The position numbers and the translations under genes were made by a program. A DNA stretch of 64,000 nucleotides from Moniliophthora roreri. Lineage: Eukaryota; Basidiomycota; Agaricomycetes; Agaricales; Marasmiaceae. This document shows positions 1-11,909 of the stretch, piece by piece. Position 1 is the first letter of the stretch. Each line of letters starts with the position of its first letter. The stretch is from positions 434,001-498,000 of the forward strand of contig LATX02000078.1 of the NCBI GenBank assembly GCA_001466705.2, read 5' to 3'. The notes under the pieces are model-generated. The model saw nothing but the letters and a program-made list of their open reading frames with translations. It did not search any database and was not told the DNA's origin.

Positions 1-2235
1 TGGCGTGAGTGTTATCTTCCTCTCTCTCCTTCAGAAATACTCATGCTTTGTGCAGAATGGGCACATGTGGTGTACGTCTGCCTCGTTACATTGTACAAGT
101 GCGCTGAGACGCTCATCTCGGTACCCATAGATGACACCATGTGTTCTGACGATCCCAACACTGCCATTGTCAAGACGGATGCTGTGAACCGCATCTCTGA
201 CCTTCAGCTGTCCAACGGTGTTGGTAGTGTGATGATTGAAGCCGGTGCTACGTTCCCTCAAGTGTAAACGTCCCTTTTCGCCTCTGTTATCTTTGTCCGA
301 ATCCTGACTCTGATTCAGGGCCGACTGGCTTCACAAGAGGGGTGCTTCGCTTGGCTATACCTTAGGTATGTACGCTCACTTGTCTCTGTTGATCTCTGCG
401 AGCTGAATTGTCCGTGCAGTCAACTGGAATATTACAATAGGTATTACCGCAGCACTCTGCATCGGTATCTTGTACTGACTATTCGAGTCAAGCTGGTGCT
501 ATTGCAATGGGAGCCCATCGATCCTCACTCCGCGAAGATTCTCAGGTTTCCGCGGCTGCATTGGCGATGGACATCATCAATGGCAAGGGTAAGATACTTA
601 ATGATCGGTATCTACTGCTCTCTTGGCTTACCCGGACCTCTCATTAGGCGAAATCATTCATTTGGAGCGTGACCCTAACGACGATAGGTGGAATGCTGCT
701 ACCACGTCTCTCGGCCTCTTAGGAATTGTCGCACGAGTAAAATTTGCCGTAGTCTCAGACTACAAGGTCTACTCGAACCAAACTATCCTCGATGAAGATG
801 AAGTCTTGAATGGAGACATTTTCGGGACCATTTCGCCATATGTTACTGCCAACTACTGGGTTCGTCTTTCCCCTACTTTACTTCCATTGTATGTGCTCAC
901 TAAACACATGATTATGTCATAGTGGTGGCCAGGTAATCTGACGTTTCGTTCACGGGCTTAGACAATAATTCATTCTCAGTGAAGGACAGAAGAAATTTCA
1001 CTTGCGAACCTACGGTGTCGTCGATATCGATAAACCTGGAAATGCTTTCCAGGTAAGCCACGCACAGGAGTCGATCGTCCGCCGCTGCTGACCTATCGAT
1101 CCCCTTTAGTCAACTTTTTCAGTCACGGCAACTGAAGGGAACCTGGCCTTGTCACTCCTCAACGCGGGACAAAACAGCAGTCTACAGAACTTCATTACCG
1201 AGGGCATCTTCTTTGGGCTATGGTCTGCTCCCAACTTCCACGGTTAGCCGCTTGATGTTCTCATACCGGAAGAGTATTCATTCTTCATCTTTCTTTTGCA
1301 GATAAAGTTACCAATCTTCCTCTGCTCTTCTGGCCTGTCTACGGCTATGCGTACGATGTTTTGATTGGAGGTCTTTACCCAGGCCAGAAGCCCGAGTGGG
1401 AGTATGACCTCCATGGTAGGACCTTGGAGCTTGCTGTTCCGGTCACTCAAGCCAATGCACTACTCAAGCGTGTAAGGCAACTCTTTGATCAGGCGGCAAA
1501 GGATGGTAAAGCTGTCACTTCGACATATCGCAGGTCAGAACTTTTACCCTCTTATTAGGGTGCCCCTACTGACGCCGGTTCTCGCAGTGGGATCAATATC
1601 AAGGTACGGGACTTTGGTGGGGTAGATATTTTCCACCGGCTGACTGGTATTTCTCCCGATAGTTTGGAAAACCTTTCGATAGCCTTCTCGGACAGACAAC
1701 CGAGAGGACTGGATCCGTAAAGGCTGACTGGTCTAAAGTAAGTCGTTCTCACTGCGTACGACACATCGCACTGACGAACGCTGGTAGGGCGCAATGATGT
1801 TTGATTTCCCTTCGTTCCAGCCTACGACCGGTGACCATCATCGATATAATGAAGAATGGTCAGTTTCTATTGCAATGATATCAATTTTGTCATACTGATT
1901 TTTGTTGTGTATCATAAAGGTACCACACACTCGCTACTACGCTAATCAATGAGGTTTGATTGTTCGACCGAGATGACCGAACTGCGGTTTCGCTGACCTG
2001 ATACCTAGTTCCCTGTTCGCCCCCACTGGACAAAGAATACACGAGAGATATTCCAACAATCTGTGAAGAATCTTGATGAAGAAGTCCGTGTTCTCGATTC
2101 TGCTGGGTGAACCGTGATTACTAACAGTTATTTTGGATGCACCAGAGTCTGGCTACGTTTGCAAAGGTCCGTAAAGAGTTCGATCCGGATGGAATTTTCA
2201 AGAGTGTCATAGGGGAGATCATCGGTGTCATGTAA
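1..2235 (+). CDS. FAD-linked oxidoreductase, 5' partial (VAO/GULO-like)
   Basis: The gene enters from the left edge, so its start and the first part of the flavin-binding domain are outside the window. Spliced exons read through motifs of an FAD-binding type 4 (vanillyl-alcohol-oxidase-fold) enzyme: NTAIVKTDAV, ADWLHKRGASLGYTL, AHRSSLRED and the typical GLLGIVARVKFAV strand that ends the flavin domain. The C-terminus reads KVRKEFDPDGIF, like the end of gulonolactone/arabinonolactone oxidases. Members oxidise sugar lactones or alcohols with FAD and oxygen or another acceptor; the substrate here is unknown. About ten short introns are needed. One donor near 267 lies two bases inside the apparent end of the exon, giving FPQV-ADWL in frame, so the apparent frameshift there is not real. 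The stop TAA is at 2233-2235. AP-2 sigma follows on the same strand. Confidence 0.75.
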
Positions 2236-2503
2236 AGTAGGCTGCATCTGCCGCCGGTGGCCGGTGTACCATTGTCCTTGGACTCGATTCGGAAATTTTT
2301 CGTCTGTACCTCATATCTTCAGATTTCTGCACGATCATTTCGGTCCTAATACAAGGATGCGGTTCTATTCTATGTGTGCGAACATAATGCGAACATTACT
2401 GTAAAATGGATGCTGCTTGTATGACTCAGCTTTGTCACGTCGTTGCCCACGCGGACCGATGAACACCGGTCATGCTTCTTCCACTGCGACCACAAAATCG
2501 ACA

Positions 2504-3212
2504 ATGATTCGGTTCATACTTGTGCAAGTAAGGCAAAGCCTCGGGATGCGGATTTTTATTGTGCTAAATTCTGGATTTTCTCTTCTCACAGAATCGCCAA
2601 GGGAAAACCAGGCTTTCCAAGTGGTATGTTCCTTACGATGACGACGAGAAGGTGCAAGAGTATACTCGTGTATTGGGAGGTCATAGCCAACGTAGTATGA
2701 TTTAGGTTCGATTGAGAGGCGAGGTGCACAGATTAGTGGCTCCACGAGACCAGAAGTATCAGTCAAATTTCATCGAAGTGAGTGGCTCTTTTCTTCCCAA
2801 GGAACATGCCACTGACCACGTTTCAGTTCCGCAACTACAAGATTGTATACCGAAGATACGCTGGCCTTTTCTTCTGCGTTTGCGTGGATGCGAATGACAA
2901 TGAACTTGCGTACTTGGAGGCGATCCACCTATTCGTAGAGATTCTGGGTAGGTTGGACCAATTCCCTACTTCGCTTATATGCCCTGAACGCTGTCATCTC
3001 AGACACCTTTTTTGACAATGTTTGCGAACTTGATCTAGTCTTCAACTTTTACAAGGTTCATACTCTTTCCCTTCCATCCACGGTTCACTGTATGACTTAT
3101 TGCGGTCCAGGTTTACGCTATACTGGATGAAATATTTCTGGCGGGTGAAATGGAGGAAACGAGTAAAGATGTGGTGCTTTCCAGACTGGAGGAGTTGGAG
3201 AAATTGGAATGA
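2504..3212 (+). CDS. APS2: AP-2 adaptor complex sigma subunit
   Basis: Small (sigma) chain of the AP-2 clathrin adaptor, which stabilises the adaptor core and helps recognise dileucine cargo signals in endocytosis at the plasma membrane. Six exons (2504-2527, 2592-2651, 2706-2777, 2827-2947, 3003-3055, 3111-3212) give 143 residues, matching the usual length of about 142. The N-terminus [20 protein letters not shown], the segment [17 protein letters not shown], the segment [12 protein letters not shown] and the end [19 protein letters not shown] are diagnostic. The sigma-2 identity, rather than AP-1 sigma, is inferred from the MIRFIL start, [13 protein letters not shown] and the LEELEKLE ending. 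All five introns are GT-AG and 48-64 bp long. The gene looks intact. Confidence 0.95.
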
Positions 3213-4928
3213 ATATGTATTTGTGAGTGCTAGGTCTTATATGTCTCTAGCCCTACACGTCCCTTACTGAAAGTCGGCTAAAACAGTATCATGTACGGAT
3301 TAATCGCATCTCCTGAATTCAAACCTTCTATGAACGAATACCTACACTCAATACATTTTTCATTTGAAATCAACCGACAATCGTGAACCTATTGTCTTCA
3401 GGGGAGTGATAGACACCGGTGTGTGGGATAATATGCTACTGGAGGCTTTACTGAAGGGCCCGCCCTGTAGCCTGTTACAGCACCGTCGGAGCCAGCTCGG
3501 AATTTAAGTATACAGACCTAGGCAGATGATCCTGCTGTATCTGTGGGGCCTTTGCTGAAGTAATGACAGATTGAAGTAATGCTGTACTTCTCTGGTTGGT
3601 CCTTAGTGCAACAAAATCTTGTGCAATAAGGGTCGTGGTGACGGAGTCTCCCTTAACATGAAGCTTTTGGACTTAGAGCTCTTTATTGACACTAGCTCTT
3701 TCTCGTTTTAGGCAACCAAGCTAATGGCTTCGGCGCCCTTGGGAGCCCTATCCGCATATCATTATGAACCCGGACAGGATATATTGGGTCGCTAGGCAGT
3801 GGGCGCCGAAGCTTCTTACAGTTCATCCAATGCGGGACCGAGGGTTACGATTGGCATAATATGTTACACCATCCCGGACTTCTCAACTCCAAACGAATGA
3901 GTGCCAGGCAGGCTCGATCATTGGCGTGAGGAAAAGTCGACAAACCAGTATCGAGATGCACAATTCACTGGCTTCAATAGCTTCGGCAGCCGCTGCTTCA
4001 ACCCGAGGCGCTTATATATCTGATTCTACTTCTTCAACAGGGAATGTATTCTGGTGTAGGGCCCTTAATACCGACACATGGTGAGCATACTTTTCTTAAA
4101 GTGCAAAACAAAAGTGCTCAAACATGTCCTGCTTGTCCCAGACACCCCACTTCGATCCGTCTCGAGGCTCGAAAGTAAAAAGTCCCGAGATTTCTATTAC
4201 TTATTCTTGGGTCACGCTTGAGCTTTGATAGCTGATCTTGGACCTCGATGTCAGTCTACCCGATGATAACCAGGAGAGCATGGTCGTCTAGAGACGGCTT
4301 CCGGGGTGACCGAGAGCAACGTCTACACGCGACAGCCACATGGCGTCCGTATAGTATCCCAGAATCTAATCAAAACTTGTAGGGCAAATTCAGAATCACT
4401 TTATTTCTCGTCGTTTTTGCCTATGCCGTCACTCACCATCAATAAGATTGTGCAATGGGAAAACATCTGGCAAAGATAGGCGACCGGAGATCCCCTCGCC
4501 AACGACTCCGAAAAGCCTCCGTTGCGTATTCGATTTCCACGCGACTCTCTTTCATAAATACCCCAGGATATCGGCCAGACGTGATTCCTCTTTGTCGTTT
4601 TCTCTTTTCTTGCTCTCCAAGAGCATATCCATTATCACAACCCTTTCCTTGTGCATCAGCTTGAGATCTATTTGCAGCATCTGCTTGACATCGTGGTGCA
4701 CATCATGTACGTGATCCTGATATACGTCACGCGTGGTGCTCAGCCTAGGCCTCCCGGGTCCCCTCAAGACAGTTTATAATTTCGACACTACGCGAGATCA
4801 TATACGCAAGATATCTGTTCATTTTTTCTCCATTTTTCTCTCTCCCCGGAGAACGTGAGCGACCACTCCTCCGCGTTGTACTATTCTGACTGTACTCTTT
4901 TTAATTTAGGGTTATGCTCTGACCACTC
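3213..4928. other. Intergenic stretch, no supported gene
   Basis: About 1.7 kb between APS2 and the F-box-like gene. Short open frames around 4448-4714 on both strands overlap each other and show no recognisable motif. The last few hundred bases before 4929 are pyrimidine-rich (for example 4824-4850) and probably form the promoter of the next gene. I see no RNA gene and no clear repeat. Confidence 0.5.
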
Positions 4929-6530
4929 ATGGAGCTGTCCCTGGAGGCATATCGCAACATCGTGAAGAATGTTCGCAGCCGCGCCGATATTGCGACCTTG
5001 TGCAGGGTCTCCAAAGGGTTCCAATACGTTGCTGAGCGGGCGTTGTACAACACTCTCTACATGCACGATATCCGTACAACTATGGCGTTGTGCAGCACGC
5101 TTGCTCAGCAATCTCGGGTCTCCAGTCTTGTTGAAGCGCTCACGATTTCGTTATCGGCATCCTCTGGCGACGGTGACGAGAGTGATGAGGAGGAGCAGGC
5201 CGAGCAAGCCGAGGACAAAGAGGGTGAGGAGGAGGAGGAGGAGGGTGAGGAGGAGGAGGAGGGTGAGGAGAGCGAGGAACTCGCACTCGCCTTGGCGATG
5301 TCCTTGGGGAGTACATTGGAACCAGAACATGGCCCGACGTCTTCCACGGGCAACGTTGGTGACCCGAACAGCCCTGAACCCGCGGTCGGCGACCTACTCA
5401 TGGAGTACTGGAACTCGATATCAAGCGCGTTGCGGAAGACAAATGCCCTGAAACATCTTAATATTTTCGTCAATGGACCCTTCGACACCTCAAATACGTG
5501 GATTTTTGAGGGTTGCGAGTTTCAACTCCGAAGCTTTCATTGCGACCTCAACTGGAACGACCAACTCGTCAATTTCCTTTACACTCAAGTCAATCTCCAC
5601 GACCTCTTCCTCATAGATTATAATGAATCATCACAAGAGTCCCACACTGCCACGTCTACAGTCATTTCGTCCTCAATACCCATACCTACCGAGCGACCTG
5701 ATACCACTACACTTACCAATACCAAGATGATTGATAACACACAATTTCTTCCTAATCTATCCAAACTCGAATGCACGTTTTCCGAAGCCGCGTTGGCATT
5801 GGTACCGAATCGTCCGGTGACTCACCTCAAGACCTGTTTTTCGCGGTCGGATGCGACAGAAAAGAGGGCAGAACTGTATCTTTTGTTTTCCAGGATCCGC
5901 CGTTCGACACGTCGCTTGAGGTCACTCGACATTGCGGATTCCTCATATACGGAAGCTTTTTCGATGGAGATGCTGAGGACTGTAGTCGCTACAGGGGCTA
6001 CAAGCGCTGAGTTGAGATACCTGGGAACGGTAGTTTTACCCATCGGTGGTCAACAGGTGAGATTCCCGTTCCTTTGGCTGCTATTTATTTCCCTTCGCCG
6101 TTTTTTTACTGGTGTTGTTGTTCACCCAATTGTTGCGTTGGCGGTGATCTCGGTACTTTTTCCGTGACGTATCCTTCTTCTTGATATCTCTATTTATCCA
6201 TCCATCGTTACCGTTCCTGGCCATCATTCCAACTTTTGCTTCTTTATGCTGATCTTTTTGTCAACAAAGCGTTTGAAATTCTATGGCTTGTTGATGCGAC
6301 TCCCTCGAATTGCATGTGTCGAGTTTGAGGTGACGGAATGGGATCCGTCGCCTCTTGCCACTGGGGCCCCAGCGTTCAAGGCATTGGCCAACGAGCTCAG
6401 GCTATATTGTCCCACTGTGACGAGGGTCATCTTTGTTCACGACTTTGAGAGGACAGTCATATCTTACACGAATGGGGTCGGAAAGTTGGATCTGGAAATT
6501 AGCCCCGAAATCTTGTGGAGAGACGTTTAG
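4929..6530 (+). CDS. F-box-like protein with acidic tract and UIM
   Basis: Two exons (4929-6056 and 6270-6530, in phase) encode 462 residues. The N-terminus, MELSLEAYRNIVKNV followed by IATLCRVSKGFQYVAERALY, has the look of the degenerate F-box/leucine-rich-repeat proteins that are abundant in agaricomycetes, in which the F-box recruits an SCF ubiquitin ligase through Skp1. Residues of roughly 80-118 are almost all Glu/Asp. They run straight into EELALALAMSLGS (residues about 116-128), which fits the ubiquitin-interacting-motif pattern: acidic, then L-x-x-A-L-x-x-S-L. The remainder contains LRR-like strands (LKHLNIF, LRSLDIA, LRYLGTVV). Function is inferred: a ubiquitin-ligase adaptor or ubiquitin receptor. 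The intron is unusually long for this window (213 bp). Confidence 0.75.
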
Positions 6531-7276
6531 GCGGTATTTGTGCACATTGACGTTATTGTCTTATTCCCGCCTCCATGCCCTCTTATACCCCTCCCGTCGT
6601 GTGGCGTAAGTTGTATTCTATCTGATATTTTGATATCTGTTTCATGTCGACTCAATTGTCGCTTTTGCAGGCCGCCGTTGATGACAGCAAGCAAGACCAG
6701 CAAAATCACGCCCTTATGTCTCCGCGTATCTCCTTTCTTTAATAGTTTTAATTCTCTCTTCATTCAGCATTCACGTATTGCATCCGCCCTGGTACCCAAT
6801 TGTCGTGTCTCCAAGTCCAGATTCCCGTTCACTCTGAACAAATCACCGTACTATACAATCGTCATTCAACTGTCCAACTCATCAACTCACTGGAACTCAT
6901 ACCCATTCACGATCATTCTCATAACTCATATTATGTTCCCCCCCCCCGCTGACCACTCCTTAGTCTGTATCCATATTTTGGCATTTTCTTGCAATCTCAC
7001 AATGATAAAGGCCGTCGAATTCAATCACGCCAAACGAGACTCTTCTGATATCTTTGGAGGTTGATCTACAATTCGTTTCCGCAGATTGTTCAGCTGCTAG
7101 CTAGCTCGAAGCAACCCGCGTTTGTGAAAGCCTTAGTCGCCTAAAAAGCGGGCGCTTATTTCCCAAAGAGGTAAGATTGCTGTGGACCTGGACCTGGCCG
7201 CGGGACGTCATTATGAAGTCATTGAGGTCATTTTCGATTTCAGGCTCCCCGGGAAAAGGAGTCCACGCTGTTCTTG
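6531..7276. other. Intergenic stretch, probable promoter of hmp1
   Basis: A 174-codon open frame at 6540-7064 on the plus strand is hydrophobic and low-complexity, with no recognisable domain, and I do not call it a gene. It contains a C9 run near 6940 and CT-rich stretches. The right-hand part is promoter sequence for the Hmp1-like gene. Confidence 0.45.
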
Positions 7277-7285
7277 TATAAAAGG
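7277..7285 (+). promoter_or_regulatory. TATA box of the Hmp1-like gene
   Basis: TATAAAAGG lies 94 bp before the ATG and is followed by a CA/CT-rich leader (about 7320-7370), the usual layout of a highly expressed fungal gene. No transcription start was measured. Confidence 0.6.
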
Positions 7286-7370
7286 TGGGGTATCTCTGTT
7301 AATGTTCTATACTTTTCATCCCCATCATCTCAACCAATCTTCACATCTACATACATACCTCTCAATCACA

Positions 7371-7852
7371 ATGTCTTCTGAGCCCAAGTACGCTGATCCA
7401 ATGGCCTTCATCGTCCATCATATGGCTCCATGCTGACCCGCTGCTCTAGCAAAACCTCTGGCCAGTTCCACTCCACCAAGGGCACTGTCGTTGAAGCTGT
7501 GAGTATGCTCTCTCCATCCCTGAAGCGTCCGTTCTCATCGACGTTGTCTACAGATTGGCAACGCCACCGGAATGGAATCTTGGCAGCAGAGCGGGAAGGA
7601 GGAGCACGCCCAGGGCGAGGCTGAATACAAGGCCGCCCAGGCCAAGGGATACGCTGAGGGCGTCTCTGACCGTGTCGAGGGTTACAAGGATTCTGTCGTC
7701 GGTGCTGTCACTGGTGACAAGTCCCAGCAGGCCTCCGGTATGTTTTCTCGTTGATGTTTTCTTGATCCGGCCGTTGACTATGAGGGTTCTCCACAGGTAA
7801 CGTTCAACAGGAGAAGGGGAAGGCCCAGACAGAAGCTAACAAGCCAAACTAA
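7371..7852 (+). CDS. Hmp1/CsbD-like stress protein
   Basis: Four exons (7371-7387, 7450-7498, 7554-7737, 7797-7852) encode 101 residues. The product begins MSSEPNKTSGQFHSTKGTVV and contains GNATGMESWQQSGKEEHAQG and DSVVGAVTGDKSQQASGN. It is hydrophilic and rich in Gly, Lys, Gln and Ala. This is the pattern of the fungal family named after Hmp1 of Ustilago, described as binding mismatched base pairs and cruciform DNA, and related to bacterial CsbD stress proteins. Members are often strongly induced by stress. The DNA-binding role is family knowledge and is not visible in the sequence. The strong TATA box and short leader suggest high expression. It is convergent with the carboxypeptidase gene on the other strand. 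Confidence 0.88.
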
Positions 7853-8120
7853 TGTCTCATTTGGACTCTGAAGCTTTGGATTTACTTGTTGGTGTATCAA
7901 TGGGATGTAACTCGATACGAAAGGATCAGATAATATATTGTAACTTACATGTTCTGTGCAACCCTTCACTGGAGTTTCACTGTCTCCTGTCAAAAACTCT
8001 TGACTCTTCGTCGGGACGTGATCAGGTAAATCAGGCAGTTTGTGTATGTTTGCCTGCGACAGGCAACGTGTTCTTTCGAGATAGAGTACAGCGTTTCAAG
8101 ATCGTACAGTATTCCGTCAA

Positions 8121-10342
8121 TCAAGTCGGCTTCAGTGACTGGTTTGACATGATCTGAGAGAACATCTGGAAGGCGGCTTCGCCGATTGAGAGATTTCCAT
8201 GCTGATACAGTAGTCAGTCCCAATCACACCACAGAGACAGTATACGTACCGTGTATGCAGGAACTTCATGTCCAGCACCATATATTCGCAAGTACGAGAA
8301 CGTTCCAGCGTTCTTAAATTGACCAGTCAACTCCCCATTAACAGTGTACGGCTGGAACGTTTGCTGCGCATAAACCGAAGTGAATTTAGTTTGAAGGGCA
8401 TCGACCTAACCGGACACATGTAAGTTGCGAGGACATTAAAAATGATGCGTGCACAACTAACCATTGCCTCCACGCCGTTAAAGTTCAAAATGTAGTCCTT
8501 GAAACGACAGGATGATGAGTTCATTTTACATGCATAACAACCGTCTTGAATGGACGTACAGCATCTCCGTCATAAATGAGCACTCGAACCTGTTGCAAGG
8601 AGTCTGGTTGTCAATTGGCAGGAATGATTGGTAAGATGACCCACGTACTCCGGCGTTAATGACCGTTTCGAGATCAGGCCTCGAGTTGCGCATCCAATCA
8701 CCTGCATTATATAGTCTTTGAGTGGGTGCCAACTTGGTCGCGTTAAAAAAAAGTTGAGATTGTATTACCAGTGTTTGCAAAGTTTCTGTATACCACGGAA
8801 TTTGACTGGGTCCATGTCGATTCAGCGCCAACTCTGGAACCAATCGAGTTGAGGTAACGGCTTATAGAAGGAGGATATGGATCTGGATCTCGTGCCAGGA
8901 CATAGTATACCTGAAAAAGTGAACGTCAGCTGCCTTTGGGGGATCAGCCCCCACAAGCGAACGCGCAAGACGAACATCATATGGTCCGGCCAGCGGGGAG
9001 AGAATATTGCTATTACAGAAACTTTGCGCATTCGAGCAGACAGAGTTGGATCCACCATTGTTGCATGCAGTTATCTGAAGAATGGGTAGTAGTGTGTGAG
9101 CGATTTCCATTGAATCACAAGCTGATCGAGCTTGAACCAACTTGGGCTTTGCATCCGTTTGCGGATAACCATGAATTGTTGGCGCGTGAGATGACAGATT
9201 GAGAAACCAGGGGGTGGTAAGGATTGACAGCGGCGTATTGGATGTATCCTGGATATTGTGTTAGGGGGTCCTGAGCACGGTAAGGTTTTTTTTAATTTTG
9301 CAAGATCTCTTCGAAAAGGGGGGTTGATAGACGACGTACTGTCAATCCGTCACCGACACCTAGCACCGTCAAATGAAGAGGAAGACCGGTCACAGTCCCA
9401 GCGGCGATGGCTTTATTTTGGGATAAGAAGTAACTGGTGCCACAATCAAAAGTGCTACTCAGCAGCCGAGCCGAGCGGAAAACTCACGCAGCGAACGTAG
9501 GGCCATAGTGGCCTCCGTACCTAAATCTGGTCTCAACTAAACAACTCGCCTAGAAGCCGAGAGAACCTACGATTCAGTCCAAATAGCAAGTGGTCGGCTT
9601 TGGAGACTGGTGAAACGACTGTCTTGGAGGAAGATTTGCAAAAACTTCCAGACATCTGAAGCTGCTTGCTGAGAAGTGCCGACATTGAGATCCCCGTGGG
9701 AGAAGCCCACACCGACGGGTTGATCAATGAATAGCAAATTAGCTTCATTGTTCCAAGAGAAGGGATTAAGTGACACGGTGGAACTGTCATTGTTGATCCG
9801 ACAAGGACCAAGCTCCTGCAAAAGTCCAATCATGGAAGAGCTTCCAGGCTGCACAAGAACCTCGTGAGCACCATCCAAATGCAAAAACGTAGTTACCTAC
9901 ACCACCGTTGAACCATAACGCCAGAGGGGCTGTTTCGGGGTTCTTGCGAGCAGCAAAGTACCAGAAACTAGAATTGACGAAGGCGTCAGTGATGTCATAC
10001 CTTGAGATGTGTCATCTAACAGCTTACAATATACTCTGATTCGCTGTCAGATCGCCGTATCCCGAAGCTTGAAAAACGCCCGGAGTGGTTTCTAAAGCAA
10101 TTGGTCACTGATCGCACGGGGGTACCACAGTAACTATACGTACCGCAGACTCCCGAATTCTCGGTCACCCGAAGCTTTCCAGGAGTGGTAGCTGCTACTG
10201 TCAAAGGCTTGGCTTCCAGCTGCTCGGTCACGTCGGGGACACCACCAACTACGCCATTCACTACTGGAATCTGTCCAGCTCGCGTGAGAGAACTAGTCAA
10301 CAGTGGGACCAAGGAGGTCAGAAGAAAAGAGAGCAACCGCAT
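8121..10342 (-). CDS. Serine carboxypeptidase (S10 family)
   Basis: Secreted or vacuolar exopeptidase that removes C-terminal residues. The chosen start at 10342 gives a hydrophobic signal peptide beginning [15 protein letters not shown]. Family blocks follow in order: [39 protein letters not shown] with the nucleophile Ser, VLIYDGDAD with the catalytic Asp, [11 protein letters not shown] with the catalytic His (codon near 8268-8270), and the ending [13 protein letters not shown]. The triad is complete. The Ser codon is split by an intron (donor after 9571, acceptor before 9520). Several cysteine-bearing segments ([17 protein letters not shown]) fit the disulphide-rich insertion of the family. 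The upstream neighbour is divergent. The gene appears intact. Confidence 0.9.
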
Positions 10343-11053
10343 ACTGGTCCCTGGATTGATATCCAATGGCTGCAAGAATTGCCCTTTAAGCCATCCTAGA
10401 AAGCGATAATTTTAGTTCCCGTGGCGATGGCTTATGCGATTGGATAACCTTTATCGTGAGCACCCTGTGCTGTGGTGTTCTCAGAAGCAAAAACCATATG
10501 GCCGAAGAGGACATGATCAATATGCCGACAAGGTACTGATCAAGTTGCATATGTTGGTTAGTGCCCTTGGAATTGCGCGCTGTAACTGTACTGTTGTGCA
10601 TTTAGAAGAACATCTCACGCTGTTGGGCCTGCCGGGATTACTCACTTTTGTCGAATTGCGGACCCTCCAAGGTACCTTCCACATGAGAACCGCATACGCC
10701 ACATACACTAGAGATAAGGTAGAATTTCGCTGTTGATGACAAAAACGAGACCGCAGCTGATTGTGGCTGCCAACGCGGTATGAAGGAACGAACAAACGCC
10801 GACGTCTGACTAGTACCAAAGGATATTTGTGGGACAAATCAGCACACGCAGGTTCTAAGAAGCTTCTCGCTATAATGAGGAAAATTCACTACATTGCAGT
10901 AAGTATTTGGCTAATCTTGCGCAATGGCTAGGTTGAGGTAGATGGTTAGCCACCATGGTCCTTGGTGGGTCGAATGATGTCAAGCATGTCAAGGAGCGCG
11001 ACGCTGTGACAAGGGGTGTGACAAGCACTCATTTTTTTTTACCAGTGATCACT
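10343..11053. other. Divergent intergenic region
   Basis: This is the shared upstream region of the minus-strand carboxypeptidase and the plus-strand basic coiled-coil gene. Overlapping short frames on both strands (10386-10837) show no motif. A T9 run sits at about 11032-11040, just before the second gene's ATG. Confidence 0.45.
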
Positions 11054-11909
11054 ATGCCTCATAAACGCGCTAAACGCTCTGTACGGGAGAGAGAACGCTC
11101 GGAAAAGTATGTGTGCGATGTATCTGAAGTATCTCACTTTCATTCACGATTCGACAGAGGCCATGATATGGCTCCAGGAAAAAATTCATTAAGAAACGAA
11201 GCGATACCTAAATCTGCCGCCAGAGTACTCAACGCTCTGAAGATACGTGAAGATTTCAAGGCGAAGAAAAGACAACTAGGAGATACTAACGATGGAAGGG
11301 ATGGAAAACGTCAAAAAGTCGATGACCGAAAGAAGAAGGAAGAAAAAGATAAATTCCCGGGAATTCTACCAGGAGAGTCGCTCCAACATTACAACAAGTG
11401 CGTAACCATTTGCGTTGTATCAAAGCGAGGAGGGATGTTGAAAGAACCCTGATAGACGAGTTGAGGACAGTATGCGGCCGCTGGTGCGAAATGCCATGAA
11501 AGCGTCGCTAGCTACAATCCGAGGTGCAAAGAAGCAGGAGCTTGAAGAAAAGGCTGCCAAAAAGTTGCTAGCACAAGAGAAGAGACAAAACGAGGACGAC
11601 GAGTCATCAGCTGACCCCCCACCTTCTCTCTCTTCTTCGAAGCACGCTGGCAAGCCAAAAGAGTTCCAAGTGCTACCTTCATCGGCACCAAAGCGCTTGA
11701 ATGATATCGTTCAGGCACCACCGGAAATGATCAGGCTAAAGAACGCTCGGAGAAGCTCCGCTGCGATGAGTATCGGAGGCAAACGGGATGGTGTCATTTC
11801 CATGGCTCAGAAGCAGATGATGGAGGCTGAACGAGAGAAGGCCATTGCTCGTTACAGACAGTTGAAGGCAGCGAAACGAAAAGACGGAGACATTGGCGGA
11901 GACAATTAA
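11054..11909 (+). CDS. Basic coiled-coil nucleolar-type protein (CCDC137-like)
   Basis: Three exons (11054-11106, 11158-11397, 11456-11909) give 248 residues. The N-terminus MPHKRAKRSVRERERSEK is strongly basic. A Lys/Arg/Glu-rich helical region follows, including FPGILPGESLQHYNKRVED. The conserved-looking block PKRLNDIVQAPPEM lies near residue 185, and a basic C-terminal helix contains AERE-KAIARYRQLKAAKRK. The order (basic start, GES-x-x-x-Y-x-x-RV, coiled coil, NDIVQAPP, basic tail) resembles my recollection of the CCDC137 family, nucleolar proteins of poorly known role. This assignment is tentative. Nuclear or nucleolar location is inferred from the basic clusters. Confidence 0.7.

Noticed and set aside
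262..330. Frameshift in the first FAD oxidoreductase
   Set aside because: Using the second GT (after GT in CAAGT|gtaaac) as donor gives FPQV-ADWLHKRG in frame.
5105..5488. 127-codon Ser-rich open frame on the minus strand
   Set aside because: It is the antisense shadow of the GAG/GAA-rich acidic tract of the F-box-like gene: poly-Glu codons read backwards as Ser/Leu/Pro.
10517..10837. 106-codon minus-strand frame upstream of the carboxypeptidase
   Set aside because: It overlaps an equally long plus-strand frame and shows no recognisable domain.
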